Source: Blautia hominis (GTDB lineage Bacteria; Bacillota; Clostridia; Lachnospirales; Lachnospiraceae). From it: DNA of 64,000 nt. Positions 18,289-27,418 of this stretch are shown here, piece after piece. A program made the translations under genes and the position numbers. The notes beneath the pieces are model-generated. The model worked only from the letters and a program-made list of their open reading frames with translations, searched no databases and was not told the DNA's origin. Positions within the stretch are counted from its first letter, which is position 1. Each line of letters starts with the position of its first letter. The stretch spans positions 870,501 through 934,500 of the forward strand of contig NQOF01000001.1 of the NCBI GenBank assembly GCA_002270465.1, in the 5' to 3' direction.

Positions 18289-19665
18289 ATGAATTTTATC
18301 CAATGTGCAAGCCGATACGTTATGAGGAAAAAAACCTGGTGTACTCTTCTGATCCTGCTGCTGACCACCGTATTTACACTGATACTGACTGTTGTTTCTA
18401 TTGCTGCCCATGCAAACACCGCCATTGAACAAATGGAAAATAATTTTAACAGGGAGTTTGTCATCAACGCGTATAACGCCCCCGGAGCACTGACTCTGGA
18501 CAGAATAGCCGAGATTTCAGACAGGGATGACATCGCCGCTTACCGTTCCATCTCAAATGCTGTCCCTGTGGAATTTTCAAGCGATAACGGCACACCTCTG
18601 TCTGTGAAAACGGATGGCGATAGCTGCTTTGTCAGCCCCGGCTTTGAACATGCAGGCACGCTTGTCAGTAATGTGACGTCAGATTCCGACGATCTGTTTT
18701 CAGAGGAAACGCTGACGATCCTTTCAGGCAGGCATATTACGGAAAGCGATAAAGGCAAAATCTTAATACACAAAGAATTAGCAGATAAGAATGACCTCCA
18801 CCTTGGCGATACCATACAGATGCATTTTTCACAGGTGATCACCCAGGACATGGAAAGTATGGGCTATGATACCAGCCATATGGATACCCATATGATACAA
18901 GGGGAAATCATAGGCATTTTTGGATCCCGTGACAACGAACAGAATACAGGACTGCATCTTTCGCACCAGCTATACGAAAATTACTGCTATATTGATTTGG
19001 AGACCTATTCTTCGGTATTCAATCCGAAATCACAACGCTTTTTCTGTCAAGCGGCTTTCAGCGTTGCTTCCTCTTCAGATTTAGCTGTTGTGACGAATGA
19101 GATCAAAAATCTGGAATGGCCTGCAGGGCAGCCGGCCGGTATTGCTTCTGATCTAGATTCTTTTGCCGGTATGATCGGGTCGCTTGCTTCTCTCTCAAAC
19201 CTGCTTAAAATCATACTGATGGTTATTATCGTTGTATGTATCACCCTGTTATATTTCCTACTTTCCCATGGGGTAAAACAACGAAAGCGGGAAATCGGCA
19301 TTATGATGAGTTTTGGCCTATCAAAGAGCCATATTTTGATGCAGCATATTGCCGAGGTTCTGATTGCTGCCGTAATAGCCATGGTAATTGCCCTCCCTAT
19401 AAGCGGAGGAATCGTACACGGTACCGGAGAGCATATTGTTTCAGCAGCCGTTGATCAAAATGACGGATCAGAACTGTTGGCAACAGAGGAAACCCATGAA
19501 AGGCCACGGAAGACCCAAATTGAAAATAAAGGAGCTTCTGTTTCACCGGACGCGGCAGAGATCATTCTGCTATTTGGATTCTTGCTGATCCCCGTTTCAG
19601 TTATGACAGCGGAATTTTCCGTTTTACGAAAAGAACCAAAGGAAAACTTAAAATCCATAAGTTAG
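18289..19665 (+). CDS. ABC exporter permease, FtsX/MacB type (second subunit)
   Basis: 458 residues from MNFIQCASRYVMRKK, chosen because TTGAGGAAAA lies just before this ATG. Same topology as the preceding permease: N-terminal helix (about 21-43), extracellular domain, then C-terminal helices (about 305-330, 355-380, 425-447), with the VKQRKREIGIMMSFGLSKSHILMQHIAEVL loop characteristic of FtsX domains. A short polar insert (residues about 385-420, rich in E, K, T) separates the last two helices. It and the first permease share the SKSRILLQHIIEV-like coupling motif, so they arose by duplication. Confidence 0.87.
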   Translation: MNFIQCASRYVMRKKTWCTLLILLLTTVFTLILTVVSIAAHANTAIEQMENNFNREFVINAYNAPGALTLDRIAEISDRDDIAAYRSISNAVPVEFSSDNGTPLSVKTDGDSCFVSPGFEHAGTLVSNVTSDSDDLFSEETLTILSGRHITESDKGKILIHKELADKNDLHLGDTIQMHFSQVITQDMESMGYDTSHMDTHMIQGEIIGIFGSRDNEQNTGLHLSHQLYENYCYIDLETYSSVFNPKSQRFFCQAAFSVASSSDLAVVTNEIKNLEWPAGQPAGIASDLDSFAGMIGSLASLSNLLKIILMVIIVVCITLLYFLLSHGVKQRKREIGIMMSFGLSKSHILMQHIAEVLIAAVIAMVIALPISGGIVHGTGEHIVSAAVDQNDGSELLATEETHERPRKTQIENKGASVSPDAAEIILLFGFLLIPVSVMTAEFSVLRKEPKENLKSIS

Positions 19666-19677
19666 GAGGAGCATATA

Positions 19678-20307
19678 ATGCTGGAATTACAGAATATCAA
19701 GTATTCATATCAACCGGGAACCACCATATTAAACGATCTAAACGCCACTTTCTGTCCGGGTCGTGTTTATGCCATAGTGGGTAGTTCCGGGTGCGGAAAG
19801 TCAACATTGCTTTCTATTATGGGAGGGCTGGATATGCCCGGTTCGGGGCGGGTGCTGTATAACGGAAAAACTCTGACAAAAAAAGAATTGTCTGAATATC
19901 GAAAAAAGGATGTATCTTTTATTTTTCAAAGCTACAACCTGATCGACTACCTGACAGCGGAAGAAAACCTAAAACTGGTATCTCCCCTCAGCGCCCTGCC
20001 TGTTTTAGAAAAAGTAGGCTTGAATCGTGAGATCGCCAAACGCAATGTCCTTAAGCTGTCGGGTGGGCAGCAGCAAAGAGTTGCCATAGCCCGCGCGTTA
20101 ATCTCCGATTCTTCGCTGTTATTGGCGGACGAGCCCACAGGAAATCTTGACGATGAAAACGCCCGCGCGATTTTCGATCTACTCATACAATATGCGCATG
20201 GCCCGCTGCAAGGATGTGTCATTGTGGTTACGCATTCGCCCATACTTGCCCAAAAGGCTGATGTTGTACTGAAGCTGGAGGGCGGTTTACTTAGGGAAAT
20301 GGTGTAA
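19678..20307 (+). CDS. ABC exporter ATP-binding protein, LolD/MacB type
   Basis: 209 residues, complete nucleotide-binding domain. Walker A GSSGCGKST (about 36-44), Q-loop IFQSYNLIDYLTAEEN, signature LSGGQQQRVAIARAL, Walker B LLLADEPTGNLDD, H-loop VVTHSP. It powers the two preceding FtsX-type permeases. AGGAGG lies 7 nt before the start. The domain is slightly short between Q-loop and signature compared with LolD-type proteins (about 220-230), but all motifs are intact. Confidence 0.95.
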   Translation: MLELQNIKYSYQPGTTILNDLNATFCPGRVYAIVGSSGCGKSTLLSIMGGLDMPGSGRVLYNGKTLTKKELSEYRKKDVSFIFQSYNLIDYLTAEENLKLVSPLSALPVLEKVGLNREIAKRNVLKLSGGQQQRVAIARALISDSSLLLADEPTGNLDDENARAIFDLLIQYAHGPLQGCVIVVTHSPILAQKADVVLKLEGGLLREMV

Positions 20308-20332
20308 CCGTATGCGTGCAGGGTCAGCAGGT

Positions 20333-20361
20333 TTGCCATATTATCGGTATTCTTGTATAAT
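20333..20361 (+). promoter_or_regulatory. Promoter of the two-component genes
   Basis: -35 TTGCCA (20333-20338) and perfect -10 TATAAT (20356-20361) with 17-nt spacing, 46 nt before the response-regulator start. It separates the regulatory pair from the upstream exporter operon. Confidence 0.8.
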
Positions 20362-20406
20362 GATATTTGACACGGACAAAAATCAAAGGGCAAGGGGGTA
20401 AGTGGG

Positions 20407-21087
20407 TTGGATAAGAAAATTAAAATACTGATCGTTGAGGATGATGAAAGCATCCGTGATATATTGCTGGCATTTATACAGCAAAATGGATATCTCGTTA
20501 TGTCCGCTGCCGATGGTATGGCCGGGTATGATCTATTTGTTCGGGAGGCACCCCAATTGGTAATCCTTGACATTATGATGCCCCGCATGAACGGATATGA
20601 TCTGCTGAAAAAAATAAGGGAAATATCAGATACTCCTGTTATCCTGCTGACTGCTTTAGGCCGAGAACAGGAACAGGCCCGCGGATTTGACTTACTGGCG
20701 GACGATTATATTGTAAAACCCTTCTCGCATACGATTTTGATCAAACGGATAGAGGCGGTGTTGAGGCGAAACAGACCGGACACCCCGCCTGATATGATCA
20801 GGCATGGAGATGTACAATTACGGAGAAATAGCTGTGAAATACGATTCCGTGATGAACTGATCGACTTTACCCCCAAGGAATATGAATTGATCAAGTTCAT
20901 GCTTGAAAATCAAGACCATGTGTTCACGCGAAACCATCTACTGGATATCCTATGGGGAGAGGAATATTATGGGAACGAGAAAATCATCGACAATCATATC
21001 AAAAACATCAGAAAAAAACTGGATTGCGAACTTATTCAAACCGTTTGGGGGATGGGTTACAAGATCAGCAGCAAAAATACAAAGTAA
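20407..21087 (+). CDS. OmpR/PhoB-type response regulator
   Basis: 226 residues. Receiver domain with acidic pocket EDD (11-13), phosphoacceptor Asp55 (VILDIMMPRMNG) and conserved Lys in IVKPF. C-terminal winged helix (LIDFTPKEYELIKFMLENQDHVFTRNHLLDILWG, then NHIKNIRKKLDCELIQTVWGMGYKI). The start is TTG behind GGCAAGGGGG; no ATG lies upstream in frame. It pairs with the overlapping histidine kinase and most likely controls the adjacent ABC exporter. Confidence 0.92.
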   Translation: MDKKIKILIVEDDESIRDILLAFIQQNGYLVMSAADGMAGYDLFVREAPQLVILDIMMPRMNGYDLLKKIREISDTPVILLTALGREQEQARGFDLLADDYIVKPFSHTILIKRIEAVLRRNRPDTPPDMIRHGDVQLRRNSCEIRFRDELIDFTPKEYELIKFMLENQDHVFTRNHLLDILWGEEYYGNEKIIDNHIKNIRKKLDCELIQTVWGMGYKISSKNTK

Positions 21088-22489
21088 CCTGGGACTGAAA
21101 CTATTTCTACAATTATTCACCATACTGTTTTTGATGTGCACCGGGATCGTATTACTCCTGCAATTTTACTTACCCGTTCGTTATACGGAGAAAATTCAAT
21201 ATGAATTAGATTCGCAGGCGATGAAATTTGTAGAGTTATTGGAAAGCAAGACATTGACGGAAACCGAAATGCAGGATCATATCCTTACGTTTTGTTTGCA
21301 GAACGGAACAGCGGCGGAATTGTTTGATAAAAACAAAAACAGCCTTTACAAAGTGGATCTCTCCCAAAGCATATTGGCGGAAAACCCGGTGTACAGCAGG
21401 GTATTGACTGCTTCCTTTATAAGCGGTGATGAAAATTATACGCTGGACATAACCATTTCCCATAATAAAGGATCAGAGGTTACAGAAGTCATAAAGGAAA
21501 TGTACCCTTTGATTTTAATCATAGCTTTTATCCTTTCTGCTGTGATAGCGGTCATCTATTCAAAGCATATTGCCAAACCAATCATAGAAATAAGTAATAT
21601 TGCCCGGCGAATGGAAAAGCTTGATATGACATGGAAGTGCAAGATTGACAGGACGGATGAAATTGGCTTGCTGGCTTGCAGCCTAAATAACATGGCAATA
21701 CAGCTGGACAAAACGCTGAAAGAACTGGATGGCGCAAATATGAAGCTGAGATCAGATATGGAAAAAGAAAGGATGCAGGCCAAGCAGCGTTCTGACTTTT
21801 TTATGTCTATTTCACATGAGTTGAAAACACCCCTTACCATTCTGAAAGGCGAGACGGAAGGTATGCTGCAGAATCTGACGCCTTTCGACAACAGAGATAA
21901 ATATCTTTTGCATTCCATGCAAGTCATAGAAACAATGGAAAAAATGATCAAAGATATTTTAGCTGCTGCGCGAACGCAGATGATCAATGATAATGGGGTC
22001 ATGCGATCTGCTGACATTGGAAAAATAGTTGTGGATATCATTCAAAATCAAGATGAATTGGCAAGATCAAAAAACATCCAAATCCATATGGCACTGGAAA
22101 AAAATCTGTTTGTTATCCTCGAACAAGAGTTGTTCAGCAAGGCGCTTGCCAATGTGATCAATAATGCTATCACACATTCTTCGGAGGATTCTTCTATTTA
22201 TATCACAACCAAACGATCGGGAACCGAATGCATTTTGACTGTAAAAAATGTAAACAGTACCATACCGGACGATGAAATCCAGCATGTGTTTGAACCTTTC
22301 TACAAAGTTGACAAATCACGTACAGGGAACGGAACCGGCTTAGGACTGTATATTGTAAAATCGTTCTTGGAATATCACGGATTCCGGTTTGGTATTGCGA
22401 ATCAGGAAAACAGCGTGATATTTACCATCGTCATGCCGTTATGCTATGACGGACCTGACCTAATGGGTGCGGATAAAAAGCAGCAGTAG
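20969..22489 (+). CDS. Sensor histidine kinase
   Basis: About 506 residues from MGTRKSS, an ATG behind GGGAGAGGAA that lies inside the response-regulator gene, giving a 119-nt overlap in another frame. No ATG follows until within the first membrane helix, so a rare start near 21087 is the alternative. Membrane helices at about 45-67 and 178-202 enclose a short extracellular sensor; then HAMP, H-box ISHELKTPLTILKGE, N-box NVINNAITHS, G-boxes TGNGTGLGLYIV. It phosphorylates the upstream regulator, probably in response to an exporter substrate. Confidence 0.9.
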   Translation: MGTRKSSTIISKTSEKNWIANLFKPFGGWVTRSAAKIQSNLGLKLFLQLFTILFLMCTGIVLLLQFYLPVRYTEKIQYELDSQAMKFVELLESKTLTETEMQDHILTFCLQNGTAAELFDKNKNSLYKVDLSQSILAENPVYSRVLTASFISGDENYTLDITISHNKGSEVTEVIKEMYPLILIIAFILSAVIAVIYSKHIAKPIIEISNIARRMEKLDMTWKCKIDRTDEIGLLACSLNNMAIQLDKTLKELDGANMKLRSDMEKERMQAKQRSDFFMSISHELKTPLTILKGETEGMLQNLTPFDNRDKYLLHSMQVIETMEKMIKDILAAARTQMINDNGVMRSADIGKIVVDIIQNQDELARSKNIQIHMALEKNLFVILEQELFSKALANVINNAITHSSEDSSIYITTKRSGTECILTVKNVNSTIPDDEIQHVFEPFYKVDKSRTGNGTGLGLYIVKSFLEYHGFRFGIANQENSVIFTIVMPLCYDGPDLMGADKKQQ

Positions 22490-22515
22490 CTTTCATATAG
22501 GCTATTGCTGCTTTT
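22476..22515. terminator. Bidirectional terminator between kinase and LacI genes
   Basis: AAAAGCAGCAGTAGC (22476-22490) pairs with GCTATTGCTGCTTTT (22501-22515) with one G-T pair. It has T-runs on both strands, so it can end both the two-component operon and the converging LacI gene. It overlaps the kinase stop codon. Confidence 0.8.
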
Positions 22516-22525
22516 CCGTACACGA

Positions 22526-23551
22526 TCATAAACTTTCCTTCACCATCACATGGATCTCCGAATACAAATGTTTCCTGTAAGGATTCCTGTCATAGATAAG
22601 CTTGTCCAGCAGGACCTCCATGCTTCTTTTCCCCTGGTCATTCAAACCGCTGCCCAGGGTCAGGGTCACCACATCTTCTCTCATAAGCTCCAGGATCTCC
22701 GGGTAATCCTCGTAGCAGATAAGGCGCACACCGCTGCGGCCGCTGGCCTTCAGTTCCTCACCTGCTGCCCGGACACATCCGCAGGTGATCAATATACCGT
22801 CTATGTTCCTTTCCTCCTGCAGGATCCTCCGCATCTCCCGCCGCATAATCGCCGGGTCCTCTTTCGTTGTGACGCTGGGGAGCATCTGAATTTTGGGATA
22901 CGCCTCTGTGATGACTGTGCGGAACCCGCCCTCCCGGGTACCAAAGGGGAAGGATTGATGCTCGTCCCCATCGCTGGTTATGACTACGGTCTTACCTTTT
23001 CCATTCAGAAATTCTCCCATAAATCTTGCTGCCACTTTTCCCGCTTTGTAGCCATCCTGTCCGATAAAGCAAAAACGCTTGCTGCCTTTGATATCTGAGT
23101 TGACCGTTACCACAGGAATTCGCTCCTCTGTGCAGCGGTCAATCGCTCCCACGATCTCATGCGCGTTGATGGGGCTTAAAATGATACCGTCCACTTTCTC
23201 CTCACGGTATTTGTCCAGCAGATCTGCCTGCTTCTGCACATCGGAATAAGCAATCACCTGGAATTCCAACTCTATCTGAAAGGAATTATATTCCTTCAGT
23301 TTCTCCTCTATTCCTTCCCTGATGTAAGGAAGCGCATCCACCTTTAAGAGCAGCACCGCAATACGCAGCTCCCTGTTCTGCATTTTCAACGCTTTTCCTA
23401 TAGGGTTTGCCTCATAATTGCATTCATCTATAATCTCCTGTACCTTTTTGCGCACATCATCACTCACGCCTGGCCTTTTATGAAGTACCTTATCAACCGT
23501 AGAACGATGTACTCCCGCCATCTCTGCTATCTGTTTAATTGTCACTCCCAC
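22526..23551 (-). CDS. LacI family regulator of the inositol-type operon
   Basis: 341 residues from a GTG behind AAGGGG with 8-nt spacing (VGVTIKQIAEMAG...); a longer in-frame start at 23617 lacks a binding site. Helix-turn-helix VTIKQIAEMAGVHRSTVDKVLHKRPGVS, then a sugar-binding-protein-like domain (EEKVDGIILSPINAHEIVGAI, GILITCGCVRAAGEEL). The HRSTVDKVLH variant is frequent in regulators of inositol and related cyclitol genes. It lies downstream of the operon it likely controls; three copies of a CG-centred palindrome (27228, 28483, 28582) are candidate binding sites. Confidence 0.88.
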   Translation of the reverse strand: MGVTIKQIAEMAGVHRSTVDKVLHKRPGVSDDVRKKVQEIIDECNYEANPIGKALKMQNRELRIAVLLLKVDALPYIREGIEEKLKEYNSFQIELEFQVIAYSDVQKQADLLDKYREEKVDGIILSPINAHEIVGAIDRCTEERIPVVTVNSDIKGSKRFCFIGQDGYKAGKVAARFMGEFLNGKGKTVVITSDGDEHQSFPFGTREGGFRTVITEAYPKIQMLPSVTTKEDPAIMRREMRRILQEERNIDGILITCGCVRAAGEELKASGRSGVRLICYEDYPEILELMREDVVTLTLGSGLNDQGKRSMEVLLDKLIYDRNPYRKHLYSEIHVMVKESL

Positions 23552-23713
23552 TTTATCAACCCCTTTCCTGTCTGATTCCAGGAGCGTGCAGACTGTGGGG
23601 ATAAATTTCAAACACACTCTGGAGAGAGAACGAACTCTTAGGCTAAGTATACCTCATTATCGGGGCGATGAAAAGAGAAAATTGGCATGTCACAGGCTCG
23701 TTATCTGAGACAT

Positions 23714-23850
23714 GTTACTGTACACTCCGTGTCCAGTAACACGCTCCGCGATGCACAGATATGGAGCATTCTGTTCCATATCGCGCTGGCTGCCTCAGGA
23801 TTTTCATGCTTTCGGCATGAAAACGCCTCCCGGGGCCTGTGTACAGTAAC
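23714..23850. mobile_element. 137-bp MITE with 8-bp target duplication
   Basis: Starts with GTTACTGTACAC and ends with GTGTACAGTAAC (12-bp perfect terminal inverted repeats), flanked by identical TGAGACAT copies at 23706-23713 and 23851-23858. Internal hairpins: 23758-23782 (GATATGGA/TCCATATC) and 23801-23823 (TTTTCATGC/GCATGAAAA). Non-coding. An 80-bp internal section recurs in inverted orientation at 36133-36212. Tip words GTTACTGT here and GTAACAGT in the element at 14337 are alike, and both make 8-bp duplications, so both may be moved by related transposases. It sits between the symporter gene and the LacI gene. Confidence 0.85.
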
Positions 23851-23891
23851 TGAGACATACCATTTTATTGCTGCTTCTTTTTCTTCCTAAT

Positions 23892-25304
23892 TTATTTTTC
23901 TGCCTTTTTCTTCAAATCAATCTGCGCTTCTCTTTCCAGAAGTTCTTTCATGACAGTGGGATATTCTTTATCCAGGTGATAGAACAAGAGCAATACTATC
24001 ATGATCACACCCAGAATCGTCACACCATAAATAAACAGGTTCGATATGGTATTCAGCGCCTGTGCTGACTGGGTTCCCAGATCACCGTTATATTGGTTTG
24101 CCTCCATAATAAAACCAATCAGTGCGGAACCGATACCCTGGCCGAATTTCTGCCCGGATGTGGCTGCGGACTGGATGGCACCGGCTGTACGAAGACCGGT
24201 CTTCCACTGTCCGTATTCTATGGCATCTGCGATCATCGTAAAGATCATTCCCAGAATCGGCGTCATGCCAATGCCACGGAGCAGACCGCCGAAAGTAACA
24301 ACCGCAATACTGGTGGGATCTACCAAAAGAACCAGAGAACCGGCGATAATAAAGATCGCTCCGATAATGCACCAGTTTCTTTTACTTGTCAGGTGCATGA
24401 CCTTTCCCAAAAGCAGAGTTGCCACTATAGTAATATCGAAACAGGCTGTATTTACATTTCCGATAATTTTTGTATCCCCTACGATCCATTTACAGTAGTA
24501 GGTGGCCATAGTTCCTGCGAAGGTCTGGTACATAGCGAAAAATACAAAGAACAGAAACAACATGATAAAGTATTTATTTTTAAACAGGGCAGGCAAAGCT
24601 TTTTTCAGCGGGATCTGTTCACCGCCCATCTCGTCTTTTACTACCACTCTCTCACGGACTGTGGCAAAACAGAACAGCATCAGGGCTGCTGCGCCCACTG
24701 CGTAGACTGCTGTCAGGATGATCCAGTTTCTCTGGGAATCCATGCCGCCGCCTGGCATCATATCCAGAATCCTTGTAAAGAGAAGTGTAACAAGAATATT
24801 TCCGATAGGGCTCATTGCCATACGGATAATATTGATCTTTGCTCTCTCATTCTGGTCACGTGTCATATAAGTCATGGTTGTGGCAAACGGAAGCTGGAAC
24901 AGGGTGTATACCACTGTCAGCATCAGGTTATATGTAATGAAAATGTAGATAGCCTGCGCCATAGCTCCAATCTGAGGCACAGTTATCAGAAGCACTGCTG
25001 CAATGGCATATGGAACGGACATGCGCAGCATCCAGACGCGGGCGCGTCCATACTTGGAACGTGTCCTGTCAATGATAAATCCGGCTGCTATGTCCGATAC
25101 TCCGTTGAATACCTGGGAGATAGCAATGATCATACCGATTACGGCTGCAGAAACATGGGCTACGTCTGTATAGAACATGACGAGAAGGCTTGTTGCAATG
25201 GTAAATACAATATTTGTGGAGATTTCACCACAGCCATACGCAAATTTTTCAAATCCTGTTACCCTGTCTTTCTGTACCAGTTTGTTAAATCCGTTGAGAT
25301 TCAT
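23892..25304 (-). CDS. GPH family (glycoside-pentoside-hexuronide:cation) symporter
   Basis: 470 residues, about 12 membrane segments. N-terminal FEKFAYGCGEISTNIVF and the loop DRTRSKYGRARVWMLR are hallmarks of the GPH/MelB branch of the major facilitator superfamily. It imports a sugar, uronide or polyol with Na+ or H+. As the last gene of the IolG-like operon (16-nt gap to the isomerase gene) its cargo is presumably the compound oxidised by the IolG-like enzyme. The exact substrate is not readable from sequence. Confidence 0.9.
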   Translation of the reverse strand: MNLNGFNKLVQKDRVTGFEKFAYGCGEISTNIVFTIATSLLVMFYTDVAHVSAAVIGMIIAISQVFNGVSDIAAGFIIDRTRSKYGRARVWMLRMSVPYAIAAVLLITVPQIGAMAQAIYIFITYNLMLTVVYTLFQLPFATTMTYMTRDQNERAKINIIRMAMSPIGNILVTLLFTRILDMMPGGGMDSQRNWIILTAVYAVGAAALMLFCFATVRERVVVKDEMGGEQIPLKKALPALFKNKYFIMLFLFFVFFAMYQTFAGTMATYYCKWIVGDTKIIGNVNTACFDITIVATLLLGKVMHLTSKRNWCIIGAIFIIAGSLVLLVDPTSIAVVTFGGLLRGIGMTPILGMIFTMIADAIEYGQWKTGLRTAGAIQSAATSGQKFGQGIGSALIGFIMEANQYNGDLGTQSAQALNTISNLFIYGVTILGVIMIVLLLFYHLDKEYPTVMKELLEREAQIDLKKKAEK

Positions 25305-25320
25305 CCGGGCACCTCTTTCC

Positions 25321-26262
25321 TTATTTACTTATCGTCTGATTCAAAGCGTCAATGGAAGTGTTCAGGCCAGCCTCCACACTCATGGTCAGATCTTCCATTT
25401 CCAGGGAAACATATCCATCATATCCCATCATGTGGCATACCGAGAAGAATTCTTTCCACCACTGCAGATCTTTGCCGCATCCCACTGCCACATAGTTCCA
25501 TGTTCTGTTTTCACAGTCTGTTACCGGTTTTGACTCCGGAAGCCCGTTCACATCGCACAAGCCCCTCTCAATACGGGCATCCTTGCCGTGAATGTGATAC
25601 AGTGCACCTTTTAATGCTCTTGCCGCTGCAATGGGGTCTGCGCCCATGACCATAAGATGGGAGGGGTCCAGATTCATTCCGATCATAGGGTCCACTGCAT
25701 TTCGCAGTTTCCAGAGGGTTTCCGGATTGTATACAAGCTGACAAGGGAATTCTTCAATGGCAATCTGCTCCACACCGTTTTCCTTACAGTGCACCACAAA
25801 TTTTTTCCACCAGGGGATTGCCACATCCTCCCACTGGTATCTCACTGTCTCCACCATGTAATCCGGCCATGAAACTGTGGAAGTGATCCAGTTTGGAGTT
25901 TTGTCATCCGGTCCGCCTGCAGGAAGTCCTGACATCATGACCAGTTTCTTCACACCCAGCCTGCCAGCCAGTACCGCAGTATCGTAGATTGTCTTTGTGT
26001 GAAGTTCTCCCATATCACTGGGGCACAGGGGATTACCGGAACAGTTCAGTGCTGCAATTTCCATACCTCTGTTATCAATCTCCGCTTTATATGCTTTTAA
26101 TTTTCCTTCATCTGCCAAAAGTTCCTGTGTGGGGACATGCTTACAGCCGCCCCAGCCTCCTGCTGTCATTTCCACTGCATCTATACCTAATGATTTTACC
26201 TTATCCAGCATAACAGTAAAAGATAAATCGCCTAAAACATCTGTACAAAGGGATAATTTCAT
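25321..26262 (-). CDS. Sugar phosphate isomerase/epimerase family protein (xylose isomerase-like TIM barrel), 1
   Basis: 313 residues. AP-endonuclease-2-type TIM barrel with plausible divalent-metal ligands Glu in QIAIEEFP, Asp in GMNLDPSHL, His in ALYHIHGKDA and Glu in YVSLEMED, in the usual order. Relatives act on keto-inositols or 3-keto sugars as isomerases, epimerases or dehydratases. It does not look like the classical IolE inosose dehydratase of Bacillus. Its neighbour IolG-like gene should supply the keto-sugar. An alternative is the oxidation-elimination type of glycoside cleavage known for C-glycoside degraders, which uses the same enzyme pairing, but the small beta subunit of those systems is absent. 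Confidence 0.85.
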   Translation of the reverse strand: MKLSLCTDVLGDLSFTVMLDKVKSLGIDAVEMTAGGWGGCKHVPTQELLADEGKLKAYKAEIDNRGMEIAALNCSGNPLCPSDMGELHTKTIYDTAVLAGRLGVKKLVMMSGLPAGGPDDKTPNWITSTVSWPDYMVETVRYQWEDVAIPWWKKFVVHCKENGVEQIAIEEFPCQLVYNPETLWKLRNAVDPMIGMNLDPSHLMVMGADPIAAARALKGALYHIHGKDARIERGLCDVNGLPESKPVTDCENRTWNYVAVGCGKDLQWWKEFFSVCHMMGYDGYVSLEMEDLTMSVEAGLNTSIDALNQTISK

Positions 26263-26282
26263 GATCTATACCTCTCTCTTTC

Positions 26283-27203
26283 TTATTTTCCTAAAAGTTC
26301 TTTCTCTATCCGCTCTCTGGCCTCCGGTGCCTGTTTGTCCATTTTCTCCGGGAACCCGAACATGGAAACACAGGCTATATTATCGCCGCCTGCTTTCGGC
26401 GCATTTTCTTTCCGCTGTTTATCTGCAAAATCCATATGACGCAGGGTCTCAAAAATACCTTCAAAATCCACATCCCCTTCCCCCATTGCCAGGTGCTGGT
26501 GAATGGTCACATCTGCTTTGCCCCGGCCGTTCAGCCACGGGGGATTGGCAATGTAACGGCAGTCCAGAGTCTGATTAAAGGTATCCGCAAACAGTACGTG
26601 GGTCAGCTCGTCACCTGCATATCTTAACATAGAACGCACATCTCCCTTGCCCTCGTCATAGAAAAAGCCGTGAGGGGAGGAGTACACATACCCAAGATTC
26701 TTTGAGCGGAAGGATTTTACCAGGTCGCAGGTCTCGTTATTCAGCTCACAGAAATCATAAGGATGGGATTGGATCTCCACACGGATGCCTTCCCTTTCTA
26801 TAACAGGAAGAAGTTCTTCCATGGATCTGAACCACATGCCATTACAGATTTCCTGCTGGTTAGGGTCTCCGGACAACTCCGTATTGATGACTGTTACCCC
26901 CATATCCACTGCGATCTCTATCATGCGTTTCCAGTTGGCAACCGCAAACCGCCTCTGCTCCTCTGTGGGGCCTGACCAACGGTACACAACGATAAAAGAT
27001 GAGATCTCCACCCCGGTCTCCCTCAGGGCTTTTCTGTATTCCTTCTCACATTCCTCTGAGAATAAGGGGTGTTTATAAAAGGGGTTGATCCTCGGATGGG
27101 GGGATTGTTCAATGTATTTGTATCCCCAGTCAGCTACCTGATGGACCATGTGGTTGATGTCCATCTGTTTTGCCAGAACATCCACATCAAATGCTATTTT
27201 CAT
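26283..27203 (-). CDS. Sugar phosphate isomerase/epimerase family protein (IolH-like TIM barrel), 2
   Basis: 306 residues. The N-terminus MKIAFDVDVLAKQMDINHMV resembles IolH-type proteins of myo-inositol clusters. Barrel residues likely to bind metal are Glu in VINTELSGD, Glu in IRVEIQSHPYDF and His in YSSPHGFFYDE, and the C-terminal AMGEGDVDFEGIFETLRHMDF is the usual closing strand and helix. It probably isomerises or epimerises a keto-cyclitol made by the IolG-like enzyme. Start follows AAGGAGG; a palindromic operator candidate lies 25 nt upstream. Confidence 0.82.
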   Translation of the reverse strand: MKIAFDVDVLAKQMDINHMVHQVADWGYKYIEQSPHPRINPFYKHPLFSEECEKEYRKALRETGVEISSFIVVYRWSGPTEEQRRFAVANWKRMIEIAVDMGVTVINTELSGDPNQQEICNGMWFRSMEELLPVIEREGIRVEIQSHPYDFCELNNETCDLVKSFRSKNLGYVYSSPHGFFYDEGKGDVRSMLRYAGDELTHVLFADTFNQTLDCRYIANPPWLNGRGKADVTIHQHLAMGEGDVDFEGIFETLRHMDFADKQRKENAPKAGGDNIACVSMFGFPEKMDKQAPEARERIEKELLGK

Positions 27204-27227
27204 GGTATGTATCCTCCTTACTAAATT

Positions 27228-27243
27228 AAGAGCTCGTGCTCTT
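27228..27243. promoter_or_regulatory. Candidate LacI-type operator, copy 1
   Basis: AAGAGCTCGTGCTCTT: 6-bp inverted arms AAGAGC/GCTCTT around a central CG, the layout of LacI-family operators. It lies between the IolG-like and IolH-like genes, just upstream of the latter. Two further copies lie at 28483 and 28582. Confidence 0.65.
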
Positions 27244-27309
27244 TTTTAGGTATTAAAATTCTTCTCTTTGATTGTATGAAATCTGTTTCTATCAATGAAG
27301 TGAATGCGT

Positions 27310-27344
27310 GGACCGTTATCATTTATTCCCGCCAGCAACGGTCC
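27310..27344 (-). promoter_or_regulatory. Intercistronic hairpin in the inositol-type operon
   Basis: GGACCGTT (27310-27317) and AACGGTCC (27337-27344) form an 8-bp stem with a 19-nt loop in the 215-nt gap after the IolG-like gene. There is no adjacent T-run, so it may be a processing or stability element rather than a terminator. Confidence 0.4.
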
Positions 27345-27418
27345 AAAGCTGTGTATGCCTGTGCTTGGCTACTGCCGCAAGGGTCAAAGCGTCCGGTAAC
27401 CTGTTGCAGGCTCTTGAA

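Noticed and set aside
24093-25649. Long plus-strand open frame of 518 codons
   Set aside because: It lies wholly antisense to the GPH symporter and isomerase genes, is rich in Cys, His and Gly without any domain pattern, and has no ribosome-binding site.
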